A DNA stretch of 64,000 nt from Ferruginibacter yonginensis (GTDB taxonomy: Bacteria > Bacteroidota > Bacteroidia > Chitinophagales > Chitinophagaceae): assembly GCF_042651465.1 (NCBI RefSeq), contig NZ_JBHSCZ010000004.1, forward strand, positions 93,954 to 157,953. Reading direction: 5' to 3'. A program made the position numbers and the translations under genes. Positions 25,712 through 35,145 of the stretch are shown piece after piece. Below the pieces are notes generated by a model. It saw only the letters and a list, made by a program, of their open reading frames with translations, searched no databases and was not told where the DNA came from. Numbering within the stretch: position 1 is the first letter of the stretch; each line of letters opens with the position of its first letter.

Positions 25712-27061
25712 ATGAAAATTGCAGTTATAGGTACGGGTTATGTTGGTTTGGTTACAGGCACCTGCTTTGCTGAAACAGGTAATGTAGTTACTTGCGTAGA
25801 TGTTGATCAACAAAAAATAAATAAACTCAACGCTGGTGAAATAACGATTTATGAACCAGGGTTAGAAAAACTATTTTTAAGAAACCAAAAAGAAGGTCGT
25901 TTAAAATTTACCCAATCATTGGCGGATGCTATTGTAGATGCTCAAATTATTTTTTTAGCACTACCAACTCCGCCAGGTGCTGATGGTGCAGCAGATTTAA
26001 AATATATTTTAGGAGTAGCTAATGATTTAGGCAAACTATTAAACCCAAACAACTATGTAGTAATAGTTGATAAAAGCACCGTACCAGTGGGCACAGCTGA
26101 TAAAGTTCATAATGCAATTGTAGCAAGTGCAACAATACACCAAGCAGGTAAAAATATTGAGCACTGCTTTGATGTTGTGAGCAATCCAGAATTTTTACGT
26201 GAAGGTGTTGCTGTAGATGATTTTATGAAGCCTGATAGGGTTGTTATTGGCACTACAGCACCTAAAGCTATAAAAGTGATGAACGATTTGTACACTCCTT
26301 TTGTACGCCAAGGAAACCCTTTAATTTTTATGGATGAAAAATCAGCAGAATTAACCAAATACGCAGCCAATGCTTTTTTAGCCGTTAAAATTAGTTTCAT
26401 GAACGAAATAGCTCAAATGTGTGAGCGTTTAGGGGCCGATGTTGATATGGTACGTAAAGGTATTGGTAGTGATGATAGAATTGGAAAACGATTTCTTTTC
26501 CCTGGTATTGGTTATGGTGGTAGCTGCTTCCCTAAAGATGTACAAGCTTTGGCTAAAACAGCCGATGATATCAACTACGATTTTAAAATATTAGATGCTG
26601 TAATGGATGTAAATGCAATGCAAAAATTACATCTCATTCCTAAAATAAAAAAATACTTTAATAACAATTTAAAAGGAAAGCATTTTGCTTTGTGGGGTTT
26701 AGCTTTTAAGCCAAATACTGATGATGTGAGAGAAGCACCAGCTTATTATATGATAGATGCACTACTTGCGGAAGGTGCAACAATTGCTGTGTTTGATCCC
26801 GAAGCTATCAATAACACCATTAGTGTTTATGGCAATAAAATTGTGTACGCAAATAACCAATATGAAGCACTTTTTAATGCTGATGCTCTATTAATAGCAA
26901 CAGAGTGGAACGAATTTAGAACTCCTGATTTTGAAAAAATTAGTAGTGCCTTAAAAAATAAATTAATATTTGATGGTCGCAATGTGTTTGATCCAGCGCA
27001 AATGCAAGAGTTGGGCTACCATTATGAAAGTATTGGTCGTAAAATAATTTCAAATAAATAA
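25712..27061 (+). CDS. ugd: UDP-glucose 6-dehydrogenase
   Basis: Oxidises UDP-glucose to UDP-glucuronate with two NAD. The 449 residues have the Rossmann motif GTGYVGLVTGTCFAETG at the N-terminus, PTPPGADGAADL, and STVPVGTADKV. The catalytic C272 lies in GYGGSCFPKD, and the C-terminal WGLAFKPNTDDVREAP matches. It provides the substrate for the UDP-xylose synthase encoded directly downstream, 12 bp away. Confidence 0.96.
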   Translation: MKIAVIGTGYVGLVTGTCFAETGNVVTCVDVDQQKINKLNAGEITIYEPGLEKLFLRNQKEGRLKFTQSLADAIVDAQIIFLALPTPPGADGAADLKYILGVANDLGKLLNPNNYVVIVDKSTVPVGTADKVHNAIVASATIHQAGKNIEHCFDVVSNPEFLREGVAVDDFMKPDRVVIGTTAPKAIKVMNDLYTPFVRQGNPLIFMDEKSAELTKYAANAFLAVKISFMNEIAQMCERLGADVDMVRKGIGSDDRIGKRFLFPGIGYGGSCFPKDVQALAKTADDINYDFKILDAVMDVNAMQKLHLIPKIKKYFNNNLKGKHFALWGLAFKPNTDDVREAPAYYMIDALLAEGATIAVFDPEAINNTISVYGNKIVYANNQYEALFNADALLIATEWNEFRTPDFEKISSALKNKLIFDGRNVFDPAQMQELGYHYESIGRKIISNK

Positions 27062-27073
27062 AACATTATTTAG

Positions 27074-28051
27074 TTGCAAAAAAGAATACTCATAACAGGT
27101 GCTGCTGGTTTTTTAGGATCACATTTAAGTGATCGCTTTATTAACGAAGGTTATCATGTAATAGGCATGGATAATCTTATAACTGGCGATTTAAAAAACA
27201 TTGAACATTTATTCAAATTACCTCAATTTGAATTTTATCATCACGATGTTTCTAAGTTTATTCATGTAACTGGGCATCTTGATTATATTTTGCATTTTGC
27301 TTCACCAGCAAGTCCAATCGATTATTTAAAAATACCTATTCAAACATTAAAAGTAGGTTCATTAGGTACGCATAACTGTTTGGGATTAGCCAAAGCAAAA
27401 AATGCCAGAATTTTAGTAGCAAGTACCAGTGAAGTATATGGCGACCCATTAGTGCATCCACAAACTGAAAATTATTGGGGTAATGTAAACCCCGTAGGGC
27501 CAAGGGGGGTGTACGATGAAGCCAAACGCTTTCAAGAAGCTATTACCATGGCCTACCATACTTTTCACCAAGTACAAACAAGAATTGTACGCATTTTCAA
27601 TACCTACGGCCCTCGTATGAGGCTTAATGATGGAAGGGCATTACCTGCATTTATTGGTCAAGCATTACGTGGTGAAGATTTAACAGTATTTGGTGATGGT
27701 AGCCAAACCAGAAGTTTTTGTTACGTAGATGATTTGGTAGAAGGCATTTATAGGTTACTGATGAGCGACTGTGCCGAACCAGTAAATATTGGTAACCCAG
27801 ATGAAATTTCTTTAAAAGATTTTGCGGAAGAAATAATTCAACTTACGGGTACACAACAAAAAATAGTATATAAACCTTTACCAGCTGATGATCCTAAACA
27901 ACGCCAGCCAGATATCAGCAAGGCGAAAGCGTTACTTAATTGGGGACCAAAAGTAAATAGAGCCGAGGGCTTAAAAATAACCTATAACTATTTTAAACAG
28001 TTACCTGCTTCTGAGTTACATAAACTCCCAAAAGATTTTATTAACAAATAA
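27074..28051 (+). CDS. uxs: UDP-glucuronate decarboxylase (UDP-xylose synthase)
   Basis: A short-chain dehydrogenase family enzyme that decarboxylates UDP-glucuronate to UDP-xylose. The NAD motif GAAGFLGSH starts at residue 8. HFASPASPIDY, the STSEVYGDP Ser, and the catalytic Tyr/Lys pair in GVYDEAKRF match the UXS family, as does RIFNTYGPRM. The start codon must be TTG at 27074: a stop codon lies directly before it in frame, and the next Met comes after the nucleotide-binding motif. It acts right after Ugd. Confidence 0.93.
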   Translation: MQKRILITGAAGFLGSHLSDRFINEGYHVIGMDNLITGDLKNIEHLFKLPQFEFYHHDVSKFIHVTGHLDYILHFASPASPIDYLKIPIQTLKVGSLGTHNCLGLAKAKNARILVASTSEVYGDPLVHPQTENYWGNVNPVGPRGVYDEAKRFQEAITMAYHTFHQVQTRIVRIFNTYGPRMRLNDGRALPAFIGQALRGEDLTVFGDGSQTRSFCYVDDLVEGIYRLLMSDCAEPVNIGNPDEISLKDFAEEIIQLTGTQQKIVYKPLPADDPKQRQPDISKAKALLNWGPKVNRAEGLKITYNYFKQLPASELHKLPKDFINK

Positions 28052-28069
28052 TCATTCATTCAACATTTA

Positions 28070-29359
28070 ATGTACCAGCAATTAATTAATAAAGAACAAA
28101 AATTAGCCGTTATTGGCTTAGGCTATGTAGGTTTACCTATTGCACTTGAGTTTGCTAAAAAAATAAAAGTAATTGGTTTCGATATTAACGCAGATAGAGT
28201 TGCGTTGATGCAACAAAAAATTGATCCCAGCAAAGAATTAGAAAGTAGTGCATTTGATGGTTGCGATATTGAATTTACGAATGATTTAGAAGTATTAAAA
28301 CAAGCAACCTTTTTTATAGTTGCTGTACCAACCCCTGTTGACGAACATAATGTGCCCGATTTAAAACCTGTTATTAGAGCAAGCGAAACAATCGGTAAAG
28401 TTATCAAAAAAGGTGATTACGTAGTGTATGAAAGTACTGTATACCCAGGCTGTACTGAAGAAGATTGCGTACCAGTAATTGAAAAACTATCTGGCTTAAA
28501 AATGGTGACTGATTATAAAATTGGTTACTCACCAGAGCGTATTAACCCAGGCGATAAAGAACATACCATTACTACCATTACAAAAGTGGTAAGTGGTTGT
28601 TGCGATGAAAGTTTAGATGTTATTGCAAAAGTTTATGAATTGGTAGTTAAAGCAGGTGTACACAGAGCATCATCCATAAAAGTTGCTGAAGCAGCTAAAA
28701 TTATTGAAAACACCCAACGTGATTTAAACATTGCGTTAATGAACGAACTATCTATCATTTTTGATAGAATGAATATTAACACATTTGAAGTACTAGAAGC
28801 TGCTGGTACCAAATGGAATTTCTTACGTTTTCAACCAGGCTTAGTAGGTGGCCACTGCATTGGTGTTGACCCATACTATCTAACTTATAAATCAAAAGAA
28901 TTAGGTTATGATAGCCAAGTTATTTTAGCCGGAAGAAATATTAATGATGGTATGGCTGGTTATGTTGCAAAAAAAGTATTACAACACATTATTCAGCATA
29001 CCGCAAACGTTAAAGATGCTAGAGTGCTAATAATGGGTGCTACATTTAAAGAAAATGTAAGCGATATACGTAACAGTAAAGTAGCAGATGTTGTGAAAGA
29101 ACTACAATCTTTCTCATTAAATGTTGATATTACTGATCCACATGCTAATAGTGATGAGTTAAAACATGAATATGGTTTTTCGCTTACACCCACTTTACAA
29201 AATCAATACGATGCCGTAATTGTAACCGTACCGCATGCTGATTATAAAAATTTAGATGATACATACTTTGCATCAATAACTAAAGACAATGCTTTAATTT
29301 TTGATTTAAAAGGTACTTATCGCAACAGTATAAAAAATAGAACATACAGAAGTTTATAA
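28070..29359 (+). CDS. UDP-N-acetylhexosamine 6-dehydrogenase (TviB/VipA/WbpO type)
   Basis: A nucleotide-sugar dehydrogenase of 429 residues that converts UDP-GlcNAc or UDP-GalNAc to the uronic acid. It has GLGYVGLPIALEFA near the N-terminus, VPTPVDEHNVPDL, STVYPGCTEE, and the catalytic C263 in GGHCIGVDPYYLTYKS, the signature that separates the TviB group from UDP-glucose dehydrogenase. The C-terminal MGATFKENVSDIRNSK matches. The next gene is a TviC/WbpP-type epimerase, the usual partner, so the pair likely makes UDP-GalNAcA. Confidence 0.92.
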   Translation: MYQQLINKEQKLAVIGLGYVGLPIALEFAKKIKVIGFDINADRVALMQQKIDPSKELESSAFDGCDIEFTNDLEVLKQATFFIVAVPTPVDEHNVPDLKPVIRASETIGKVIKKGDYVVYESTVYPGCTEEDCVPVIEKLSGLKMVTDYKIGYSPERINPGDKEHTITTITKVVSGCCDESLDVIAKVYELVVKAGVHRASSIKVAEAAKIIENTQRDLNIALMNELSIIFDRMNINTFEVLEAAGTKWNFLRFQPGLVGGHCIGVDPYYLTYKSKELGYDSQVILAGRNINDGMAGYVAKKVLQHIIQHTANVKDARVLIMGATFKENVSDIRNSKVADVVKELQSFSLNVDITDPHANSDELKHEYGFSLTPTLQNQYDAVIVTVPHADYKNLDDTYFASITKDNALIFDLKGTYRNSIKNRTYRSL

Positions 29360-29378
29360 AAGTTTTAAACCTAACAGC

Positions 29379-30371
29379 ATGAACACATTTCACGAAGGTG
29401 ATTTAAGCAATACTTCATTTTTGGTTACCGGTGGTGGCGGTTTTATTGGTAGCCATATTGCAGCATATCTTTTACAACATGGCGCTAAAAAAGTAAGGGT
29501 TCTTGATAATATGGTAAATGGTTTTGAAACCAACTTAGCTATTTTAAAACAATACCCTGCTTTTGAATTTATACAAGGCGATATAAGAGATGCAGCTGTT
29601 TGTAACCAAGCATGTGAAGGCATTGATTATGTAAGTCATCAAGCTGCTTTAGGTTCAGTACCACGATCAATTATAGAACCAATTTATTTCAATGAAGTAA
29701 ATGTTGGCGGTTTTGTAAATATGCTGAAAGCAGCAGTTGATAATGGGGTAAAACAATTTGTTTATGCTTCATCATCATCAGTGTATGGCGATGAGCCTAC
29801 GCTCCCTAAAGTTGAATCAAAAATTGGTAACTGTTTATCACCCTACGCAGCTACAAAAAAAACAAATGAATTGTACGCTCAAATTTTTGCTGATGTATAT
29901 GGTTTAAAAATAATGGGCTTTAGGTATTTTAATATTTTTGGACCTCGGCAAGACCCAGACGGGGCTTATGCAGCCGTAATTCCACTTTTTGTAAAAGGTA
30001 TGATGAAACAATTACCCGTTTACATTAATGGCGATGGTGAACAAACCAGGGATTTTACTTACGTTGATAATGCTGTGCAAATTAATGTAAAAGGCATGCT
30101 CACTAAAAATGAAGCAGCGTTAAACAAAGTATATAATGTAGCGGTAGGTGAAAATTTTTCAGTTAACTATTTATATCAAATTTGTAAAGATAGCCTACAA
30201 AGCAATTGGGAAGCAACTTATCGTGAACCAAGAGTTGGTGATATTAGAAACTCATTAGCGGATATTTCAGCAGCTCAACAATTACTTGGTTACCAACCTA
30301 CCAAAAGATTTGAAGATGGCCTAAAAGAAACCATTACATTTTTTAAAAACAAATACAGCGAAGCTGAGTAA
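29379..30371 (+). CDS. UDP-N-acetylglucosamine 4-epimerase (TviC/WbpP type)
   Basis: An NAD-dependent short-chain epimerase of 330 residues. The NAD motif GGGGFIGSHIA follows an N-terminal extension of about 17 residues typical of this subgroup. The Ser is in ASSSSVYGDEP and the catalytic YxxxK in SPYAATKKTNELYA. ALGSVPRSI and FNIFGPRQDPDGAYAAVIP are signatures of the TviC/WbpP group that acts on N-acetylated substrates. It pairs with the upstream dehydrogenase, 19 bp apart. Confidence 0.92.
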   Translation: MNTFHEGDLSNTSFLVTGGGGFIGSHIAAYLLQHGAKKVRVLDNMVNGFETNLAILKQYPAFEFIQGDIRDAAVCNQACEGIDYVSHQAALGSVPRSIIEPIYFNEVNVGGFVNMLKAAVDNGVKQFVYASSSSVYGDEPTLPKVESKIGNCLSPYAATKKTNELYAQIFADVYGLKIMGFRYFNIFGPRQDPDGAYAAVIPLFVKGMMKQLPVYINGDGEQTRDFTYVDNAVQINVKGMLTKNEAALNKVYNVAVGENFSVNYLYQICKDSLQSNWEATYREPRVGDIRNSLADISAAQQLLGYQPTKRFEDGLKETITFFKNKYSEAE

Positions 30372-30384
30372 AATAAAAAAGTAT

Positions 30385-30933
30385 ATGCCTTTTGCAAAAA
30401 CAGACTTTGAAGGACTATTGATTTTTGAACCGAAAGTATTTGAAGATAATAGAGGTTATTTTTTTGAAAGTTATAATTACAATACTTGTAAAGCTGATGG
30501 GGTTGACATAAATTTTGTACAAGATAATCAAGCTAGCTCTGAGTATGGTGTAATTAGAGGGTTGCATTACCAACTTGAACCTCATGCTCAAACTAAGTTT
30601 GTAAGGGTACTCAGTGGTACTATTTTAGATGTAGTGGTCGATCTAAGAAAAGCTTCAGCCACCTATGGTAAGTCTTTTTCAATTGAATTATCTGCTGAAA
30701 ATAAAAAACAATTTTTAGTTCCAAAAGGTTTTGCACATGGTTACGCTGTTTTAAGTAAAACGGCAGAAGTATTGTACAAATGTGATGCATACTACAATAA
30801 AGAAACTGAAGCTGGTATCATATATAATGACCCACATTTAAATATTGATTGGAAAATACCAACTGATAAAGCCATTATTTCTGATAAAGATTTAAACCAA
30901 CCATTTTTCAAAGATTGTAAAAACAATTTTTAA
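30385..30933 (+). CDS. rfbC: dTDP-4-dehydrorhamnose 3,5-epimerase
   Basis: Third step of dTDP-L-rhamnose synthesis. The 182-residue cupin has FEDNRGYFFESYN, the active-site His in GVIRGLHYQ, KFVRVLSGTILDVVVDLR, and PKGFAHGYAVL. The full-length match is good. It is followed 9 bp later by rfbD. The first two pathway genes, rfbA and rfbB, are not in this window. Confidence 0.96.
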   Translation: MPFAKTDFEGLLIFEPKVFEDNRGYFFESYNYNTCKADGVDINFVQDNQASSEYGVIRGLHYQLEPHAQTKFVRVLSGTILDVVVDLRKASATYGKSFSIELSAENKKQFLVPKGFAHGYAVLSKTAEVLYKCDAYYNKETEAGIIYNDPHLNIDWKIPTDKAIISDKDLNQPFFKDCKNNF

Positions 30934-30942
30934 ATTATTTTT

Positions 30943-31803
30943 ATGGCAATTACTATTTTAGTTACAGGTGCTAATGGACAATTAGGTAATGCAATACAAC
31001 AAGTGGCGGCAACCCTACCAGCCAGTCAATATCAATTTGTATTTACCAATAGCAGTTCATTAAACATAACAAATGAAATAGCCATACAACAAATATTTTC
31101 TAACCAACATTTTGATTACTGCATCAACTGTGCAGCTTATACTGCTGTTGATAAAGCTGAAACGGAAAAAGCCAATGCCTTGGCCACAAATGCAACAGCC
31201 GTTAAATTTTTAGCACAAGCATGCCATCAACATCAAACCAAATTAATTCATATTTCAACGGATTATGTTTTTGATGGTACCGCTACAACACCTTATAAAA
31301 CTGATGCAAACACTAACCCGATTAATTATTATGGACAAACAAAATTGTTGGGTGAACAATTAGCTTTTCAAGAAAACGAAGCTACCATCATTATTAGAAC
31401 AGCATGGGTATATAGTTTACATGGCAACAACTTTGTAAAAACAATGCTACGCTTAATGAATGAAAAAGAAAGTATTGGTGTAGTACATGATCAACAAGGT
31501 ACGCCTACCTATGCTCCAGATTTAGCAGCTGCCATAGTACACATTATTACAACACAATTATTTAAGCCGGGTATTTACCACTTTACTAATAATGGTAATA
31601 CCACATGGTTTGGTTTTGCACAAGCAATTGCTAACCATATTCAAACAACTTGTATTGTAAATGCTATTAATACCAGCCAATTTCCTACTCCTGCAAAAAG
31701 ACCAGCCTATTCTATTTTAGATGTAGCAAGTTTTGAAAAAACATTTCAATATAATATACCGCAATGGCAACATAGCTTAACAACTTGTTTAAGCCATTTA
31801 TAA
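30943..31803 (+). CDS. rfbD: dTDP-4-dehydrorhamnose reductase
   Basis: Last step of dTDP-L-rhamnose synthesis, reducing the 4-keto sugar with NAD(P)H. The 286 residues have GANGQLGNAIQ at the N-terminus, NCAAYTAVDKAE, STDYVFDG, and the YxxxK pair in NYYGQTKLLGEQ. RTAWVYSLHGNNFVKTMLRL follows. It closes the seven-gene sugar block; no glycosyltransferase follows. Confidence 0.96.
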   Translation: MAITILVTGANGQLGNAIQQVAATLPASQYQFVFTNSSSLNITNEIAIQQIFSNQHFDYCINCAAYTAVDKAETEKANALATNATAVKFLAQACHQHQTKLIHISTDYVFDGTATTPYKTDANTNPINYYGQTKLLGEQLAFQENEATIIIRTAWVYSLHGNNFVKTMLRLMNEKESIGVVHDQQGTPTYAPDLAAAIVHIITTQLFKPGIYHFTNNGNTTWFGFAQAIANHIQTTCIVNAINTSQFPTPAKRPAYSILDVASFEKTFQYNIPQWQHSLTTCLSHL

Positions 31804-31832
31804 ATCACCTACATTTTACTAATTAAGTTTGG

Positions 31833-31840
31833 TATTTTTG
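31833..31840 (+). promoter_or_regulatory. -7 promoter box very close to the RNA methyltransferase start
   Basis: TATTTTTG fits TAnnTTTG. It ends only 4 bases before the GTG start codon at 31845, so the transcript would begin at or inside the first codons (leaderless) if both the box and start are correct. Confidence 0.4.
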
Positions 31841-31844
31841 CTTT

Positions 31845-33023
31845 GTGCAAATATTCAACATTACCAGTCGTATAATAGTTACTTGTAGCAACAGACTATC
31901 CATTTATTTAGAAAAAGAAATTACAGCTTTAGGCTATACTCCAGTACGTGTATTTAAAACAGGTGTGGAATTACAGGGCAATATGCAAGATTGTATTCGG
32001 TTAAATGCACACCTTCGCTGTGCCAGCCAAGTGTTATTTTCTATAAATGAATTTAAAGCTTTTAATGCTGATGACTTATACAAAACTTTGGTAACAATGG
32101 AATGGGAAACCATTATTCCTGCCGATGGTTACTTCTCAATAAGTAGCAATGTAAGCAACGAAACCATTACCAATAATTTATTTGCAAACGTAAAAGTAAA
32201 AGATGCAATAGCTGATAGGTTTAGAGAAAAAACTGGCAGTCGCCCAGATTCTGGTGCTTTATTAAATGGCGCTGTCATTCATCTTTACTGGAAAGAAAGT
32301 ATTGCAGAAATTTTTATTGATACTTCAGGTGAAACTTTATCGAAACATGGATATCGAAAAATACCTGGCAAAGCACCTATGCTTGAATCGTTGGCCGCAG
32401 CAGTAATTTATGCCAGCAATTGGAACCGTGAAACACCTTTTGTAAACCCTATGTGTGGCTCGGGCACACTTGCAATTGAAGCTGCCCTTATAGCTACCAA
32501 TAGAGTACCAGGCTTGTACAGAAATAACTATGCATTTATGCACCTAGTTGGGTATAATGAGCAGCAATACGATGCCGTTGTAAAAGAAATTGAAGCACAG
32601 GTAATAGAAAATCCCTCATTAAAAATTTATGCGTCTGATATTAGTGAAGATGCTATAAACGTTACTACCATAAATGCAGGTATCGCTGGTGTGGAAGATA
32701 TGATTGTTACCGCATGTTGCGACTTTCAAGATGCTACTATACCTGCTGTTGAAAACAGTGTTATATTTTTTAACCCTGAGTATGGTGATCGTTTGGGAGT
32801 GGAAGAAGCCTTACAAACTACTTATGCTTTAATGGGCGACTTTTTAAAGAAAAAATGTAAAGGATACACAGGCTATATTTTTACAGGAAATTTAGAACTA
32901 GCCAAAAAAATAGGTTTAAAACCAAAACGCAGAATTGAATTCTACACCAGTAAAATTGATTGTCGCTTATTTGAGTACGAATTATATGCTGGTACAAGAG
33001 ATGCTAAAAAATTAGCTGTATAA
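31845..33023 (+). CDS. THUMP-domain class I RNA methyltransferase (RlmL/Trm14 family)
   Basis: A SAM-dependent methyltransferase of 392 residues, probably making m2G in 23S rRNA. It has an N-terminal ferredoxin-like and THUMP region (about 1-160; RIIVTCSNRLSIYLEKEI, RFREKTGSRPD, IHLYWKESIAEIFIDTSGE). The methyltransferase domain begins NPMCGSGTLAIEAAL, and the catalytic motif NPEYGDRLG replaces the more common NPPYGxRL, with Glu in place of the second Pro. The start codon is GTG. It lies 41 bp after rfbD and has its own promoter box. Confidence 0.88.
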   Translation: MQIFNITSRIIVTCSNRLSIYLEKEITALGYTPVRVFKTGVELQGNMQDCIRLNAHLRCASQVLFSINEFKAFNADDLYKTLVTMEWETIIPADGYFSISSNVSNETITNNLFANVKVKDAIADRFREKTGSRPDSGALLNGAVIHLYWKESIAEIFIDTSGETLSKHGYRKIPGKAPMLESLAAAVIYASNWNRETPFVNPMCGSGTLAIEAALIATNRVPGLYRNNYAFMHLVGYNEQQYDAVVKEIEAQVIENPSLKIYASDISEDAINVTTINAGIAGVEDMIVTACCDFQDATIPAVENSVIFFNPEYGDRLGVEEALQTTYALMGDFLKKKCKGYTGYIFTGNLELAKKIGLKPKRRIEFYTSKIDCRLFEYELYAGTRDAKKLAV

Positions 33024-33151
33024 TTTCTACAAAATGTGCAAAGCATTTCCCCATTTTTAAAATTATATGTTTAAAATCGTTGATTTAAGACAAATAATTA
33101 TAAAGGCATCATGTTTGGTTATAGGTACTTACTTAAACTAAAACATTTTTT

Positions 33152-33799
33152 ATGGAACACATTACTTTTCCAACAAAACTCTTCAGTGGTATTGCTATTG
33201 TTGCAGCTATAACTGTGAGTGCATGTACATCAAACGACTACAAAACAAATGAAACACCTGTGGCCACTGCTGATACTAGTATGCCTACCAATAAGGTTGA
33301 TGAAATGGCGCAGCCAATGCCCAACAATGCTGATACTTCAAAAGTAGCAACATCAGACGGAACTGTTGCTATTGCAAAACCCAACCCAGCTAAAAAGGGT
33401 TTAAAAGGAAAAGCTAGCATTAATGAAGCTGATATTGACATGAAAGGTGGTACTACCACTGATAACATGCCTGATGCAAATGGTATATACAAAAAAGTAG
33501 ATTACATACCTTCGTTCCCAGGTGGTTATAAAGGCATGCAAGCCTTTTTCGATAAAAATTTAGAGTATCCTACTGATGCTGCTGACCAAGGTGTTGAAGC
33601 AACAGTAAGAATAGGTTTTACCATTGATGAAAATGGTAAGTTGATAAACCCTAAAATTGTAGGCGAAAACAATGGCTATGGTTTAGAGCAAGAAGCTTTA
33701 AGAGTAGTAAATAAAATGCCTACTTGGGTACCAGGTAAAATAAAAGGCAAACCTGTTAAAACCTACTTTACATTACCAGTACGTTTTGAATTATATTAA
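33152..33799 (+). CDS. TonB C-terminal domain lipoprotein
   Basis: A 215-residue protein with an N-terminal hydrophobic segment (FSGIAIVAAITVSAC) whose Cys at 25 may be lipidated. The linker (about 30-110) is low complexity and rich in Thr, Ala, Pro and Lys. The C-terminal 90 residues are a TonB-like domain (YIPSFPGGYKGMQAFFDKNLEYP, ATVRIGFTIDENGKLINPKIV, WVPGKIKGKPVKTYFTLPVRFEL). Without a neighbouring ExbB/ExbD it is more likely a stand-alone envelope protein than an energy transducer. Confidence 0.82.
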   Translation: MEHITFPTKLFSGIAIVAAITVSACTSNDYKTNETPVATADTSMPTNKVDEMAQPMPNNADTSKVATSDGTVAIAKPNPAKKGLKGKASINEADIDMKGGTTTDNMPDANGIYKKVDYIPSFPGGYKGMQAFFDKNLEYPTDAADQGVEATVRIGFTIDENGKLINPKIVGENNGYGLEQEALRVVNKMPTWVPGKIKGKPVKTYFTLPVRFELY

Positions 33800-33820
33800 T
33801 AACACAAAAGTATTTGCATA

Positions 33821-33853
33821 AAAAAAGAGGAAGACATTTGCTTCCTCTTTTTT
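33821..33853. terminator. Bidirectional terminator
   Basis: Arms 33821-33833 and 33841-33853 (A-run, GAGGAAG, loop of 7, CTTCCTC, T-run) form a perfect 13-bp stem between the TonB-like gene and the convergent isocitrate dehydrogenase. Confidence 0.9.
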
Positions 33854-33873
33854 TTATAACTTCATAATAGCCT

Positions 33874-35103
33874 TTACGCCATTTTCTTTTTTAAATTTTC
33901 GTCAATAGCATCTAAAAACTCCTCTGTATATAAGTAGTGGGTACCATGTTCTACTTTATTACCATGTATACATACTGCTAAGTCTTTGGTCATTTTACCA
34001 CTTTCAACAGTTTCAATACATACAGCTTCTAAATGGTTACAAAAATCAATTAAAGGTTGGTTATTATCTAACTTACCTCTAAATGCCAACCCTCTTGTCC
34101 ATGCAAAAATCGATGCAATTGGGTTGGTAGATGTTGGTTTACCTTTTTGGTGATCTCTATAGTGACGAGTAACGGTACCATGTGCAGCTTCTGATTCCAT
34201 TGTTTTTCCATCTGGCGTAACCAATACTGATGTCATTAAACCTAAGCTACCAAAGCCTTGTGCAACGGTATCGCTTTGTACATCACCATCATAATTTTTA
34301 CAAGCCCAAACAAAATTGCCATTCCATTTTAAAGCACTAGCTACCATGTCATCAATTAAACGATGCTCATAAGTAATACCAGCCGCTTCAAATGCAGCTT
34401 TAAATTCGTTGCTGTATACTTCTTCAAAAATATCTTTAAAACGACCATCGTATTTTTTTAAGATGGTATTTTTAGTTGATAAATACAAAGGCCATTTTTT
34501 GGCTAATGCCATATTCATACAACTTCTTGCAAAGCCATAAATACTTTCATCTGTATTGTACATGCTCATTGCAACACCATCACCTTTAAAGTTGAACACT
34601 TCAAACACTTGTGGTTCACCACCATCTTCTGGTATAAAGGTCATGGTTAATTTTCCTTTGCCTTTTATTACCGTATCAGTTGCACGGTATTGATCACCAA
34701 AAGCATGGCGGCCAACAATAATGGGAGCCGTCCAATTGGTTACCAAACGAGGTACATTTTGCATTACAATAGGTTCACGAAAAACAGTACCATCTAAAAT
34801 ATTACGAATAGTGCCATTAGGGCTTTTCCACATTTGCTTTAAACCAAACTCTTGTACACGTTGTTCATCTGGGGTAATTGTAGCACATTTAATACCCACA
34901 CCACAAGCTTTAATAGCATTTGCTGCATCAATAGTTACTTGGTCGTTGGTTGCATCTCTATACTCCATACCTAAATCATAGTATTGAATAGGCACTTCTA
35001 AATATGGAAGTATCAATTTATCCTTAATAAACTTCCATATAATTCTGGTCATTTCATCACCGTCTAATTCAACAACGGGGTTATCTACTTTAATTTTTGC
35101 CAT
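33874..35103 (-). CDS. NADP-dependent isocitrate dehydrogenase, eukaryotic-type (IDP)
   Basis: Oxidises isocitrate to 2-oxoglutarate. At 409 residues it belongs to the homodimeric type II family shared with eukaryotes: VVELDGDEMTRIIW, YYDLGMEYRDATND, KSPNGTIRN with the substrate Ser, and a C-terminal region with THYLYTEEFLDAI. It is preceded by a second, unrelated-type isocitrate dehydrogenase gene 42 bp upstream in the same direction, so the two may share a transcript. Confidence 0.95.
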   Translation of the reverse strand: MAKIKVDNPVVELDGDEMTRIIWKFIKDKLILPYLEVPIQYYDLGMEYRDATNDQVTIDAANAIKACGVGIKCATITPDEQRVQEFGLKQMWKSPNGTIRNILDGTVFREPIVMQNVPRLVTNWTAPIIVGRHAFGDQYRATDTVIKGKGKLTMTFIPEDGGEPQVFEVFNFKGDGVAMSMYNTDESIYGFARSCMNMALAKKWPLYLSTKNTILKKYDGRFKDIFEEVYSNEFKAAFEAAGITYEHRLIDDMVASALKWNGNFVWACKNYDGDVQSDTVAQGFGSLGLMTSVLVTPDGKTMESEAAHGTVTRHYRDHQKGKPTSTNPIASIFAWTRGLAFRGKLDNNQPLIDFCNHLEAVCIETVESGKMTKDLAVCIHGNKVEHGTHYLYTEEFLDAIDENLKKKMA

Positions 35104-35145
35104 GTTTGTTTTATTTATGATTCGTATAAATTTTTATATGCAGTA

